A DNA stretch of 64,000 bases from CAJXMH01 sp040220135 (GCA_040220135.1 JAVJTT010000025.1:62001-126000), one strand, 5' to 3'. Positions 25,087 through 34,524 are shown, numbered from the stretch's first letter. Notes: generated from the letters alone by a model not told the origin. Made by a program: numbers and translations.

Positions 25087-26034
25087 ATGAGAAAAAATTC
25101 TTTTTTCAATCTTTTAGCTGCAGCACTTTTATTTACAATGGGGGCTTGTGAAACGGATGATATCGAACCTACTATTATTGTTTCCCTAAGCAGCTCCCAA
25201 GCTAATTTGTTTGAAGCAGGCGGCTCACTTAGCTTAAACGCTAACTTAAATGCCCCGGCTCCAAGCGCAGTAAGTGTCGACTTAATTTTAAGTGGCAGCG
25301 CCTTAGGCAACGGACAAGATTATACCCTTAGTAGCAATACGATTAATATTCCGGAAGGCAGCCAATCTGCCAGTGTAGTTTTAAATGCCGTACAAGACAA
25401 TTTACAAGAGGGAAATGAAAGCATTGAGATAGCGATTGCTTCGGCTACAAATGCGGAAATTGCTGAAAATAACAATCAGCTTTCCATTACTTTAGAAGAT
25501 GATGATGTAGCAGCTACAGCTCAGTTTATTCTCAATGAAATTTGTTACGACCCTTCCAATAGCGCTTTAGATGGAGACGCTAATGGTGACGGGGTATATA
25601 GTCAGGATGACGACTCGTTTGTTGAGCTGTACAATCCTAGCTCAAGAGATTTTGATTTGGGTGGCTATGAAATTTGGGATGATACTACCTCAGGTGGCTC
25701 AAATGAATATACCTTCCCTTCGGGAACTATAATTCCTTCAATGAAAGCTCTGGTGGTTTTTGGTGGAGGTACACCCACCGGTAGTTTTGGAGGTTCTACA
25801 GTTTTAAATGCTGGCAGTGGGCTTAACTTTAATAACTCCGGTGAAGTAATCGGTATTAAAGCACCGGATGGAAGTTGGTATCTTACTTTTGACTCTGATG
25901 CTTTGTCAGGTAATCCTAATGAGTCCTATACTCGAAATCCTGATATCACCGGAAATTTTGAACAACATGGAAGAATAAGTGGGATTACTTCCCTATTCTC
26001 TCCTGGCACTAAAATAGATGGCACTCCTTTTTAA
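25087..26034 (+). CDS. lipoprotein with Calx-beta-like domain and one lamin-tail domain
   Basis: The 315-residue protein begins with a lipoprotein signal (MRKNSFFNLLAAALLFTMGAC, lipobox MGAC). Residues about 28-140 look like a Calx-beta domain (VSLSSSQANLFEAGGSLSL ... NIPEGSQSASVVLNAVQDN ... SITLEDDD). Residues about 148-315 are a single LTD with the same DGDANGDGVYSQDDD loop as the T9SS-secreted paralogues. It thus appears to be an outer-membrane-anchored relative of the two secreted LTD proteins. It lies 60 bp after the second LTD gene across a hairpin, and 9 bp before the DcuC-like carrier gene. Confidence 0.85.
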   Translation: MRKNSFFNLLAAALLFTMGACETDDIEPTIIVSLSSSQANLFEAGGSLSLNANLNAPAPSAVSVDLILSGSALGNGQDYTLSSNTINIPEGSQSASVVLNAVQDNLQEGNESIEIAIASATNAEIAENNNQLSITLEDDDVAATAQFILNEICYDPSNSALDGDANGDGVYSQDDDSFVELYNPSSRDFDLGGYEIWDDTTSGGSNEYTFPSGTIIPSMKALVVFGGGTPTGSFGGSTVLNAGSGLNFNNSGEVIGIKAPDGSWYLTFDSDALSGNPNESYTRNPDITGNFEQHGRISGITSLFSPGTKIDGTPF

Positions 26035-26043
26035 GGAATAAGT

Positions 26044-27405
26044 ATGGATTATATCGGACCTTTAATTTGCCTCGTTTTTATCGTGATTGTTGGAAGACTT
26101 TTGCTCAAAAAGTACTATCCGCATGCCGTTTTACTGCTTGCAGGTTTATCCATGATCATTCTTGCAGCTACCCTTGGATTTAAGTTACCGGATTTACTCG
26201 ACCCTACCGGTGCTGCAGTGTTTGACCTTTTTAGTTACATTAAACAATCCTTCAGTAAAACCAATGCAGGAGTCGGTTTAATGATCATGGCCATTGGCGG
26301 TTTTGTGGCTTACATAGACGAAATAGGGGCCTCAGATGCCTTGGTGAAAATTGCCATGAAACCTCTTTCCTTACTAAAAAAATATCCCTACATCACTACC
26401 GTTTGCGTGCTGCCGATTGGTCAACTGTTATTTGTGTGTATTCCTTCTGCCGCCGGCCTTGGGCTTCTGCTTATGGCTGCTATTTACCCTATTTTGATCA
26501 ACTTAGGTGTAAGCAAGCTTTCGGCAGTTTCGGTAATCACCGGATGCACGGCCATGGGCATTGGTCCGGCATCAGCCATTACAGCTAGTGCAACTACCAT
26601 CGCTGAACAAGATTCTATTATCTATTTTTTAAAAGAGCAAATTCCGCTGGTCATCCCACTCTCACTAGTCATGATGGTTAGCTATTATTTCGTTAACCGA
26701 TATTTTGACAAAAAAGAAGGCTTTAAAGAAGAGGCACCAATCGAAAAAGAAGATAAAGTATCGGCTCCGAAAATCTACGCCATCATTCCAGTCTTACCCT
26801 TAATACTTCTTATTGTTTTTTCAGAAATATTTAGCTTTTTCAAAGTTCCCATTGTGTTAGATACCACTACGGCCATGTTCATCAGCGTTTTTGTAGCGCT
26901 CATCTTTGAATGGTTTAGGAAAAGAGACTTTAAACTGGTTTTAGCTTCCCTAAAAACTTTTTGGAACGGTATGGGAAATATTTTCAAAACGGTGGTTACC
27001 TTAATCATTGCCGCAGACATCTTTGCCAAAGGCTTGATTTCGTTAGGATTTATTGATGGTCTAGTTAACTCCTCTTTGGCCCTTGGCCTTGGAGCAGTTG
27101 GAATTGGAGTAATAATGGTTTGTATGATCTTTTTAGCTTCCATGCTGATGGGAAGTGGCAATGCCTCTTTCTTTGCCTTTGCTCCTTTAGTACCGAAAAT
27201 TGCAGCCCAATTTGGAATAAAAAGCACCCTGATTATTTTACCCATGAACCTTGCTGCTTCAATGGGAAGAACTGTTTCGCCCGTGGCTGGCGTCTTGATT
27301 GCAGTAGCCGAAATTTCCGGTTTATCTACCATTCAAATTGTAAAACGAAATTTGATTCCCCTTTTGGCAGCCCTCATTTTTCTTTTGATTTATCACTTTA
27401 TTTAA
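26044..27405 (+). CDS. DcuC-family C4-dicarboxylate/anion transporter
   Basis: The 453-residue integral membrane protein has about 12 predicted helices and family-like segments such as AIGGFVAYIDEIGASDALVK, CIPSAAGLGLLLMAAIYP, TAMGIGPASAITASA and the C-terminal AASMGRTVSPVAGVLI. DcuC carriers move succinate, fumarate, malate or aspartate; related carriers accept other small acidic compounds. It lies between the LTD lipoprotein (9 bp) and iadA (7 bp), so co-transcription is nearly certain. Because the next gene cleaves beta-aspartyl dipeptides, it may import those dipeptides or export/import the resulting dicarboxylate; this is inference. Confidence 0.87.
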   Translation: MDYIGPLICLVFIVIVGRLLLKKYYPHAVLLLAGLSMIILAATLGFKLPDLLDPTGAAVFDLFSYIKQSFSKTNAGVGLMIMAIGGFVAYIDEIGASDALVKIAMKPLSLLKKYPYITTVCVLPIGQLLFVCIPSAAGLGLLLMAAIYPILINLGVSKLSAVSVITGCTAMGIGPASAITASATTIAEQDSIIYFLKEQIPLVIPLSLVMMVSYYFVNRYFDKKEGFKEEAPIEKEDKVSAPKIYAIIPVLPLILLIVFSEIFSFFKVPIVLDTTTAMFISVFVALIFEWFRKRDFKLVLASLKTFWNGMGNIFKTVVTLIIAADIFAKGLISLGFIDGLVNSSLALGLGAVGIGVIMVCMIFLASMLMGSGNASFFAFAPLVPKIAAQFGIKSTLIILPMNLAASMGRTVSPVAGVLIAVAEISGLSTIQIVKRNLIPLLAALIFLLIYHFI

Positions 27406-27412
27406 TGTTTCT

Positions 27413-28552
27413 ATGTTGATAATAAAAAATGCACAGCTATACACGCCCAAAAATTTAGGTAAAAAAGATTTATTGATTGCCGGCGGTAAAATACAAGCCA
27501 TTGAAGACCAAATTGAGCTTTCTGGCCCTCACTTTAAAACCTGGGACGCCCAAGGTAAAATTGTATTGCCTGGCTTTATTGACCAACACATTCACCTGAC
27601 CGGTGCAGGCGGAAAGCACGGTTTCTCCTCCATGAGTCCCGAATTAAACTTGACCGATCTATTAGAAGTGGGTACCACTACAGCTGTAGGATTACTGGGT
27701 ACAGATGGTTCAACAAGAAGTATCAAAGGACTTTACGCCAAGGTAAAAGCCCTGAACACCGAGGGCATGTCGGCCTATATGTTTACCGGATACTATGGTT
27801 TAGACCCGGTGCACATCATGGATAGCGTACAAGAAGACATGATTTTTATCGATAAGGTGTTAGGCTGCAAAGTAGCCATAACAGATGTTCGGTCTGACTA
27901 CCCTACTCCACTAGAGTTAGTTAGGCTCTTAAGACAAGTAAGAGTAGGCGGAATGATCGGTGAGAAAAAGGGAATTCTACACTTACACCTTGGGAATTTA
28001 TCGAGCAAGTTAGATTTACTTTTTGAATTGGTAGAACAGTATGAATTCCCAATTGAACATATATCTCCAACTCATGTTGGCCGTACCAAAGAGCTTTTTG
28101 AAGAAGCAATTCGCTTCGCCAAATTGGGTGGTATGATCGATATTACCACAGGTGCTTCAAAGTACACAGAACCCTACCTTTCGGTTTTATATGCCTTAGA
28201 AGAAGGAGTTCCCATTGAAAGAATGACCTTTAGTAGTGATGGAAATGCCGGTTTGGAAAAGAAGGATGAGCATGGCAAGATGATTGGCTTTAGACGAGCA
28301 CCTCACGATCAAAATTTTGCTCAAACCGTAGATTTGGTAAAACAAGGAAATGTAGCCATTGAAGAGGCTTTTAAACTAATTACTAGCAATCCGGCCAAGA
28401 ATTTAGGCCTTGCCAATAAAGGAGTAATTGAAGTTGGGGCCGATGCCGACCTCTGCTGCCTGAACCAAGAGCTTGAATTGACAGATGTTTTTGCAAAGGG
28501 AAAACAAGCCATGGAAGAAAAGCAATTAACCCTTAAAAATAGCTTTGAATGA
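27413..28552 (+). CDS. iadA: isoaspartyl (beta-aspartyl) dipeptidase
   Basis: This amidohydrolase-family enzyme cleaves dipeptides with an N-terminal beta-linked aspartate. The 379-residue protein has the binuclear zinc set in order: FIDQHIHLTG (HxH), CKVAITDVRS (position of the carboxylated lysine), ILHLHLGN, HISPTHVGR, and MTFSSDGNAG with the catalytic Asp. The C-terminal ANKGVIEVGADADLCCL motif is typical of the superfamily's small beta-domain. There is no signal peptide, so it acts in the cytoplasm. It is coupled by an ATGA overlap to the porin gene at 28549. Its context gives an unusually complete apparent uptake chain for acidic peptides. Confidence 0.9.
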   Translation: MLIIKNAQLYTPKNLGKKDLLIAGGKIQAIEDQIELSGPHFKTWDAQGKIVLPGFIDQHIHLTGAGGKHGFSSMSPELNLTDLLEVGTTTAVGLLGTDGSTRSIKGLYAKVKALNTEGMSAYMFTGYYGLDPVHIMDSVQEDMIFIDKVLGCKVAITDVRSDYPTPLELVRLLRQVRVGGMIGEKKGILHLHLGNLSSKLDLLFELVEQYEFPIEHISPTHVGRTKELFEEAIRFAKLGGMIDITTGASKYTEPYLSVLYALEEGVPIERMTFSSDGNAGLEKKDEHGKMIGFRRAPHDQNFAQTVDLVKQGNVAIEEAFKLITSNPAKNLGLANKGVIEVGADADLCCLNQELELTDVFAKGKQAMEEKQLTLKNSFE

Positions 28553-29868
28553 AAGCAGCCAAGCTCATATACTTTTTTTTATTAGTGGCTTTCATGGCTA
28601 CTCCTACCCTATTGAGAGCTCAAAACCCGCAACTCAATAAATATGATTTTGGCGAAGGGATTGATTTTGGAAAAAAGGGAGAGTATGAGATGAACTTTAG
28701 GGGATACATGCAGCCTTACACCGAAGTGAAAAATTATACGACAAACGATAAAACGGACAATTTAACACGCTTTCGTCTTCGAAGATTGAGATTAAGGTTA
28801 ACCGGAGAGGCATCAAAGTACAAGGTAGATTATCGCTTTCAAGTCGATTTAAGTGGAAGCTCTGAAGTAGAAGATGAAACCAACAACAATTACCTTTTAG
28901 ACGCTTGGGTTCGGTATGCCTTGACCAATAGAACAAGCATAACTTTTGGTCAAAGAGCTACCCCTACCGACAACCGCGAATTGTACATGGGTTCTAACAC
29001 ACTACAATTACCGGAAAGAAGCAGAGTAACTTCTGCTTTTGCAAGTATACGCGAGTTTGGCTTTTTTGCTGAAAGCAGTGCACGTTTCAACAATGGCAGC
29101 TACATAAAGTCCTACCTTACCTTAACCAATGGAGATGGACTCAATGCTTACAATTCTGATTTTGGAGGCCTAAAAGTGGGTGGTAGAATAGATTATTTAC
29201 CTTTTGGTTTGTTCACCAAATTTGGTCAGTATCGTCAAGCTGATGTGGTGCGTGAAATTTCGCCCAAACTTGTAATTGGGGGAAATTTCAGTGTAAATCA
29301 AGGCATGAGTAGTAGAAGAGGTCGTGGAAGTGGAGAAATTCTTTATTTGGACGAAGAAGGCGACTTTTTACTTCCCAACTATACTAAATACGGCATTGAC
29401 TTTATGTTCAAATACAAAGGCTTTTCTGTTTTGGGTGAGTTCATGGCCTCTGAAGCAAGTGTACCTGAAGGTATTAAGCAAAGAGTCCGCAACGACGGCT
29501 CCACCTCAAGCACCTTTGATGTAGATGGTGAACAAGATGTGGCAAATTACATTAAAGGCCGCATGATGCTGGGCAAAGGCTATAACATACAAGCCGGTTA
29601 CCTATTCAAAAGTCTCTATTCCATTGATGCTCGTTTTACTTATTTAGATGCCGATAAACATTCCTTTTTAAACAATGGCACTTTTTACAACCGTCCCCGA
29701 TATTATACTGCGGGAGTATCGAAATATTTTGACCGAAGTTATGGTGCCAAAATACAAGCCTCATTCACTTATGTAGATGCTGGTGAAGGCGGAATAAACG
29801 ACATAAATAGTAATCCGATAAAAGGCAATGAATGGATTGCCCGACTCATTACAACGCTCTCCTTTTAA
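28549..29868 (+). CDS. OprO/OprP-like outer-membrane porin 1
   Basis: The 439-residue protein has a signal peptide (ending LLRA/QNP near residue 25) and the anion-porin pattern: GKKGEYEMNFRGYMQPYTEV, then LRRLRLRLTGEASKYKVDYR, FGQRATPTDNRELYMGSN, LTLTNGDGLNAYNSDFGGLK and many amphipathic beta-strands ending ARLITTLSF with a terminal Phe. This fits the phosphate-selective porin O/P family (16-stranded barrels with an Arg-rich pore). In this operon it may pass acidic peptides. It is followed after three bases by the M14 peptidase gene. Confidence 0.86.
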   Translation: MKAAKLIYFFLLVAFMATPTLLRAQNPQLNKYDFGEGIDFGKKGEYEMNFRGYMQPYTEVKNYTTNDKTDNLTRFRLRRLRLRLTGEASKYKVDYRFQVDLSGSSEVEDETNNNYLLDAWVRYALTNRTSITFGQRATPTDNRELYMGSNTLQLPERSRVTSAFASIREFGFFAESSARFNNGSYIKSYLTLTNGDGLNAYNSDFGGLKVGGRIDYLPFGLFTKFGQYRQADVVREISPKLVIGGNFSVNQGMSSRRGRGSGEILYLDEEGDFLLPNYTKYGIDFMFKYKGFSVLGEFMASEASVPEGIKQRVRNDGSTSSTFDVDGEQDVANYIKGRMMLGKGYNIQAGYLFKSLYSIDARFTYLDADKHSFLNNGTFYNRPRYYTAGVSKYFDRSYGAKIQASFTYVDAGEGGINDINSNPIKGNEWIARLITTLSF

Positions 29869-29871
29869 GCT

Positions 29872-31440
29872 ATGCGGAATCAAATAACCATACTATTCCT
29901 TTTTATTTCAACGCAAGTTTGGGCGCAATTAAACCCTGAACCTAAGAAAATTAGTGAGGAATTTTTTCCCGATCCGGACATTGAAATTAGCACTCCGGCT
30001 TTTGATAAAAAGAAGGGATTTACGGATTATGACGAAATGATGACCTTTTTGAATAAGCTGCAATATGAGCATCCCGAGGTTTTACAAATCGAGTTTATCG
30101 GAAAAAGTCAAAAAGGCAAGTCAATTCCACTGGTCAGATTAAATAAGAAGAGTGATTTCGAAAATAAACTAAGGGTTTGGATACAAGGTGGACTGCATGG
30201 CAACGAACCTGGCAGCACCGAAAGCACTTTTTACCTAATGAACAAACTTTTGGGTGATGAAGATTACAGCCATCTGCTAGATCGTTTAGAGCTTGCCATT
30301 GTTCCAATGGCAAACATTGATGGCTATGAAAAAGACATGCGAGATGCGATTAATGGCTTGGACCTAAATCGAGACCAGACTAAATTATCCGCTCCTGAAA
30401 GTGTGGTCTTAAAAAAGGCATTTAGCAATTTTAGCCCTGAAGTAGCTTTAGACTTGCACGAGTACAACGCTTATCGCAAGCATTATGCCCAATTGGGAAC
30501 TTATGGCATAAGCAGCATTTACGATGTCATGTTTTTGTATACCGGAAACTTAAATGTACCTCAAAATCTAAGAAAATACATTGAAAGGCCTTTTATAGCC
30601 AACGCTCGCGAGAAACTTGACGAACATTATCTGCGGCACAACGACTACATGAGTACCACTGAATACAAAGGAGAAATACAGTTTAAAAAAGGAGCCACTA
30701 GTCCACGCTCTAGCGCCACAAATTACGCACTAAATAACTGTGTAGCAGCTTTAATTGAAGTTAGAGGTGTGCATTTAGATAGAACCTCATTTAAACGCCG
30801 AGTACTATCAGCCTTCTTGGTCAGCAGTTCATTTTTACAAACCGCCTACGACCAAGTTGATGAAGTAAGGGCAGAAATTAAACAAGCCAACAGCAACCGA
30901 GCTAAGGCAGTCGTAAAAAGTAAAAGAAGCGTTTACGATAGCACTATTGAAGTCTTAGACCTTGACAGCCGGAGTAAAATAGAATTTGAAGTAACTTTTC
31001 GAGATGCCTTAAAATCAAAACCTTCAATGGAGAGAGAAAGAGCTACCGCTTATCTGATTCCGAAAGAACAAGAAGTAATTATTGAAAAGCTTAGCATTTT
31101 GGGACTGGAGTTAAATCGCTTGCCAACCGCAGCGAAGCTGGAAGTGCAAACCTATACCGTCTCTGAATATGAAAAAGACCCGGAGAAGTTTGAAGACATT
31201 CACGTTCAAACCGTCACTACTAAACTTAAAACAGAACAAATCGCTTTTCCGGAAGGGACTGCCGTTTTGCTGATGAATCAAGCCAAATCAAATTTGGCTA
31301 TAGAAGTATTGGAACCGGAAACCCAAAACAGCTTTGTCTCCTACCAGGTTTTGCCAACGGAGCTGGAAGATAAGCTTCCCATTTATCGCTACGTTTTATC
31401 CGACGGTCTTGAGACGCTACTAAAAACACAAAAACCATGA
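29872..31440 (+). CDS. secreted M14-family zinc carboxypeptidase
   Basis: The 522-residue protein has a signal peptide (MRNQITILFLFISTQVWAQ) and a carboxypeptidase-A-type domain (about 45-320). The zinc site is GGLHGNEPGSTES (H-x-x-E) with the later histidine in ALDLHEYN. LDLNRDQTKL gives the substrate-binding N-R, and AALIEVRGVHL places the general base Glu. The C-terminal 200 residues (about 325-522) form a beta-rich accessory part without a recognised family. It would trim peptides in the periplasm. It lies between the two porin genes, with a three-base gap upstream and an ATGA overlap downstream, strong evidence for one transcript. Confidence 0.88.
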   Translation: MRNQITILFLFISTQVWAQLNPEPKKISEEFFPDPDIEISTPAFDKKKGFTDYDEMMTFLNKLQYEHPEVLQIEFIGKSQKGKSIPLVRLNKKSDFENKLRVWIQGGLHGNEPGSTESTFYLMNKLLGDEDYSHLLDRLELAIVPMANIDGYEKDMRDAINGLDLNRDQTKLSAPESVVLKKAFSNFSPEVALDLHEYNAYRKHYAQLGTYGISSIYDVMFLYTGNLNVPQNLRKYIERPFIANAREKLDEHYLRHNDYMSTTEYKGEIQFKKGATSPRSSATNYALNNCVAALIEVRGVHLDRTSFKRRVLSAFLVSSSFLQTAYDQVDEVRAEIKQANSNRAKAVVKSKRSVYDSTIEVLDLDSRSKIEFEVTFRDALKSKPSMERERATAYLIPKEQEVIIEKLSILGLELNRLPTAAKLEVQTYTVSEYEKDPEKFEDIHVQTVTTKLKTEQIAFPEGTAVLLMNQAKSNLAIEVLEPETQNSFVSYQVLPTELEDKLPIYRYVLSDGLETLLKTQKP

Positions 31441-32669
31441 TGAAGAAGATTTTCGCTTTCTGCCCCTTATTGTTTTGCTTGAGCTTGGCTATGGCACAAG
31501 ATGCAAGCAATAACCCTCATCAAGCCGATTTTGAGCTCGGTAGCGGCCTGAACTTTAATTTTAATGAAGGCAACTATCAATTTCGCTTGGGTGGTATGAT
31601 TCAGCCTTCCATTTCATTTGAACAAGCGGAAGATGAAGATGCCGACTACTTTTTAAACGCCAAACGAACCTATTTCAACTTTTCCGGTAAAGCTGTGCAA
31701 GAAAAAGTGAGTTTCTTTCTGCAAACCAATTTTAGTTTAAGCGATCCATTGCTTGATGCTTGGGTGGGCTTTCACCCAACAGAAAAGTTCAACCTTTACT
31801 TCGGACAAAAGCAAACCGTTGCTAATAATCGGGAAATGATGGTCATGGAAAACTATTTACAGTTTCCGAATCGGAGTTTGCTCAGTCAAAACTTGAGCAA
31901 TACAGGCCGAGAATTTGGCTTGTTCTTGGATTATGAGTTTGGTAGCGATTTTCTTTTAATTCCTCAAATAGCCGTGACTTCCGGCGATGGTAGAAATTCA
32001 TTTGGATCAGACAGCCGAGATGTTGATTTAGGGGGCTTAAAATACGGTGCTCGCTTAGACCTTTATCCTTTGGGCGCTTTTGCTGAAGGCAATCATGAAT
32101 CATTGGCAGACTTAGCACATGAGGAAAGTCTAAAGTTAGTTTTAGGAGCTGCAGCGAGTTTTAATGATGGTTGCAGCAATCAAGTGGGCGAAGGACACGG
32201 TGACTTTTTCCTTTACAATGCAAAAGGCGAAAATCAATTACCGGACTACCGACAGCTCTATTCCGACCTCTTACTTAAATACCGTGGGTTTTCGCTCTTG
32301 GGTGAATACGCCATAAGTAGCGCCACCAATTTAAACGGAACCTTTTTAGATCTTACGGCCAACAATGAATTAGACCTCACCCAAATTTCAAGCTTTTTAG
32401 CCTTGGGAACAGCCTTAAACGTTCAATTGGGTTATGTGACGAAAAAGGGATACGCTCTTGATATACGTTATTCTAGTATTAGCCCGGAGTTTGACCAAAA
32501 TGCGGCATCCATTTTAATTGAACAAAATGCTATAACCCTTGGACTTTCTAAATATCTGAAGGGTAATGACCTAAAACTACAAACTTCAATCACCTCCCTT
32601 AGCACCAACATAACCAATGAAGAAAGGCAAAGCCTAAGAGGAGAGTTGCTACTATCACTTAGCTTCTAG
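31437..32669 (+). CDS. OprO/OprP-like outer-membrane porin 2
   Basis: The 410-residue protein is a diverged paralogue of the porin at 28549. It has a signal peptide (to about residue 20, AMAQ), then FRLGGMIQPSISFEQAED, KRTYFNFSGKAVQEKVSFFL, FGQKQTVANNREMMVMEN, TSGDGRNSFGSD and a C-terminal beta-strand ending LLLSLSF. The central barrel strands align well, but the Arg/Lys-rich constriction strand of the first porin (LRRLRLRLTGE) is much less basic here. A change in pore charge, and therefore in solute preference, is possible. It is the last gene of the LTD/IadA operon; no strong terminator follows. Confidence 0.84.
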   Translation: MMKKIFAFCPLLFCLSLAMAQDASNNPHQADFELGSGLNFNFNEGNYQFRLGGMIQPSISFEQAEDEDADYFLNAKRTYFNFSGKAVQEKVSFFLQTNFSLSDPLLDAWVGFHPTEKFNLYFGQKQTVANNREMMVMENYLQFPNRSLLSQNLSNTGREFGLFLDYEFGSDFLLIPQIAVTSGDGRNSFGSDSRDVDLGGLKYGARLDLYPLGAFAEGNHESLADLAHEESLKLVLGAAASFNDGCSNQVGEGHGDFFLYNAKGENQLPDYRQLYSDLLLKYRGFSLLGEYAISSATNLNGTFLDLTANNELDLTQISSFLALGTALNVQLGYVTKKGYALDIRYSSISPEFDQNAASILIEQNAITLGLSKYLKGNDLKLQTSITSLSTNITNEERQSLRGELLLSLSF

Positions 32670-32853
32670 TACTTCATATTATAATAAGGCAATACACGTC
32701 TATGATTTGCTTAGCTGTCGTAGCTTCCACCCTATCAAATTATTAACATCTTTTAACACTTTGTATTCTTCTGACGCTTAGTTCTGTATAAGTTATTCCT
32801 AAAAATCACCACCTAATTTTTGTTTAATGTTCCCTCCCCCTTCTCAAACATGA

Positions 32854-32861
32854 TACATTTG
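32854..32861 (+). promoter_or_regulatory. -7 box (TACATTTG) of the HisKA_2 kinase gene
   Basis: This is an exact match to the Bacteroidota TAnnTTTG consensus, 51 bp before the kinase ATG. The leader then contains a 15-codon frame starting at 32887 that ends after, and overlaps, the kinase start in another frame. Confidence 0.55.
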
Positions 32862-32911
32862 CATAGATTCACGATTGGAGAAAGCAATGAAAACTGACAG
32901 AATGATTCACT

Positions 32912-34432
32912 ATGTTACTCATAACTCGAATTGAGAAATACCTTAATCGCGCTATACTATTTATAGGCTTTATTGTCATCTTAGCTTGGGTGTTTGAAGT
33001 CCCACAAATAACCCACTTGATTCCAGGTGGCGCTAGCATGAAGTTTAATACTGCTTTGCTTTTTGTCATAGCATCATTTAGTATTACACTTTCTCGAAAA
33101 AAAACTCAAGTAAGAAAGCGGCTACATCTATTTTTTATAAGCATTTTACTCTTTGTTTCCTGCTACTCTATCTTAGAATATGCCTTTCCCGTTTTACCCG
33201 ACTTGGACAACCTACTCATAGAAGACAAGCTATCAAAGGATAACTTTTTAGGAAGAATGTCTATAGCTACTGCCGGTTGTTTTATGCTGTTTGGAATCGG
33301 TAATTTATTGGCATTAAGAAAAAAGTATGAACGCTTTGCTCATTACCTCTACATCGCCATTCTTTATGTTTCTGTAATATCTGCCATTGCTTACATATTG
33401 GCCGTTCCATTAGACAATCGGCCAATGTATTTCAAAACCATGGCCATCCATACTTCAATCTTATTTATCCTTTTGGCTTATATATCCTTAGTGTGTTTAA
33501 CCTCTAGCAGGTTTCTAATTTTTATCTACGGTAAATACAGTGGTAGCAGAATGTTACGCACTGCCATTCCTCTTGTAATTGGGCTTCCCATTATTTTCAA
33601 TTACCTGCTAATCAATGTAATTGCAAATGATGTGGACAGCTCTGACTTTACGGTAGTAGCCAGTACTGTTGTTTTTATAAGCATAGGTATTATTTATCTT
33701 TCCTTAACCGCCAAACTGCTTAATGATGCGGATCGCAAAAGAAAGCGTTTAGAAAAATTGGATAGAATGCGTCAAAAACATAAAATCCAACTTAATCTGT
33801 TAGATGAAACTCATCATAGAGTAAAAAACAACTTTCAATTGGTAAGCAGCATGCTGCAATTACAAGCCTATACTGTGAAAAATGAAAGTCTAGTAAATAT
33901 TTTAATGGATTGCAAAGACCGGATAACCACCATGGCTAAACTACATGAGAACATGTACAAATTTCGTGGCTTTGAGACGGTAGAGATAGAAAGTTATTTA
34001 GAATCGATTATTGATTCCATAGAAAAGTCGTTTGAAAAAATTAAACAAGTGGAATTTCGCCTATACACTGAGCCTAAGCTTTTAGATTCCAAAATTGCGG
34101 TTCCTATGGGTTTAATCATTAATGAAATCTTGACCAACTCAATGAAATATGCTTTTCCTGAAAATCAAAAAGGAAAAATTGAGCTTCGCTTAACTTATGA
34201 AGATGATCAAAATGTTAACTTGATAGTGAAAGACAATGGGGTTGGTTTTAATAAAGAAGTAGCAATTGAAGGAAATAGCGACTCTATAGGCTCAAAACTC
34301 ATTAACATTTTCTCTCAGCAATTAGAAGGTGAGGTTACATTGACTTCTTCCCCTGAAAAAGGAACTACCTATCAGATTCAGTTTCCTATAACAAATATAG
34401 GTTCAGTTGAAAACTATGCCCAAAGTGCCTAA
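32912..34432 (+). CDS. membrane sensor histidine kinase, HisKA_2 type
   Basis: The 506-residue protein has an N-terminal membrane region with about seven or eight hydrophobic segments (residues 10-275) and no obvious periplasmic sensor domain. A short coiled stretch leads to a HisKA_2 dimerisation domain whose motif ETHHRVKNNFQLVSSMLQLQ puts the phospho-acceptor at H302, next to Arg303. A HATPase domain follows (LIINEILTNSMKYAF for the N box, VKDNGVGFN for G1, GTTYQIQFP at the end). No receiver or regulator gene is adjacent on the same transcript; the next unit has its own promoter-like box, so this is probably an orphan kinase. Confidence 0.86.
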   Translation: MLLITRIEKYLNRAILFIGFIVILAWVFEVPQITHLIPGGASMKFNTALLFVIASFSITLSRKKTQVRKRLHLFFISILLFVSCYSILEYAFPVLPDLDNLLIEDKLSKDNFLGRMSIATAGCFMLFGIGNLLALRKKYERFAHYLYIAILYVSVISAIAYILAVPLDNRPMYFKTMAIHTSILFILLAYISLVCLTSSRFLIFIYGKYSGSRMLRTAIPLVIGLPIIFNYLLINVIANDVDSSDFTVVASTVVFISIGIIYLSLTAKLLNDADRKRKRLEKLDRMRQKHKIQLNLLDETHHRVKNNFQLVSSMLQLQAYTVKNESLVNILMDCKDRITTMAKLHENMYKFRGFETVEIESYLESIIDSIEKSFEKIKQVEFRLYTEPKLLDSKIAVPMGLIINEILTNSMKYAFPENQKGKIELRLTYEDDQNVNLIVKDNGVGFNKEVAIEGNSDSIGSKLINIFSQQLEGEVTLTSSPEKGTTYQIQFPITNIGSVENYAQSA

Positions 34433-34524
34433 GCCTGCTTATAGTTCGTCAACAATTTAACCACTTTATTAAAGCAATTTTAGCAGTTGGTAAAATAGAC
34501 TAAATTTTAAACTGAGCATCCCTT

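Noticed and set aside
26775..27332. 185-codon open frame antisense to the DcuC-like gene
   Set aside because: Its composition is that of the reverse complement of hydrophobic helices; no signal or domain features.
23138..32669. Complete cyanophycin degradation locus
   Set aside because: An isoaspartyl dipeptidase is present but no cyanophycinase (S51 serine peptidase) was seen, so the substrate is left open.
32887..32934. 15-codon leader ORF before the HisKA_2 kinase
   Set aside because: Short, no conserved features seen, and its overlap with the kinase start could be chance.
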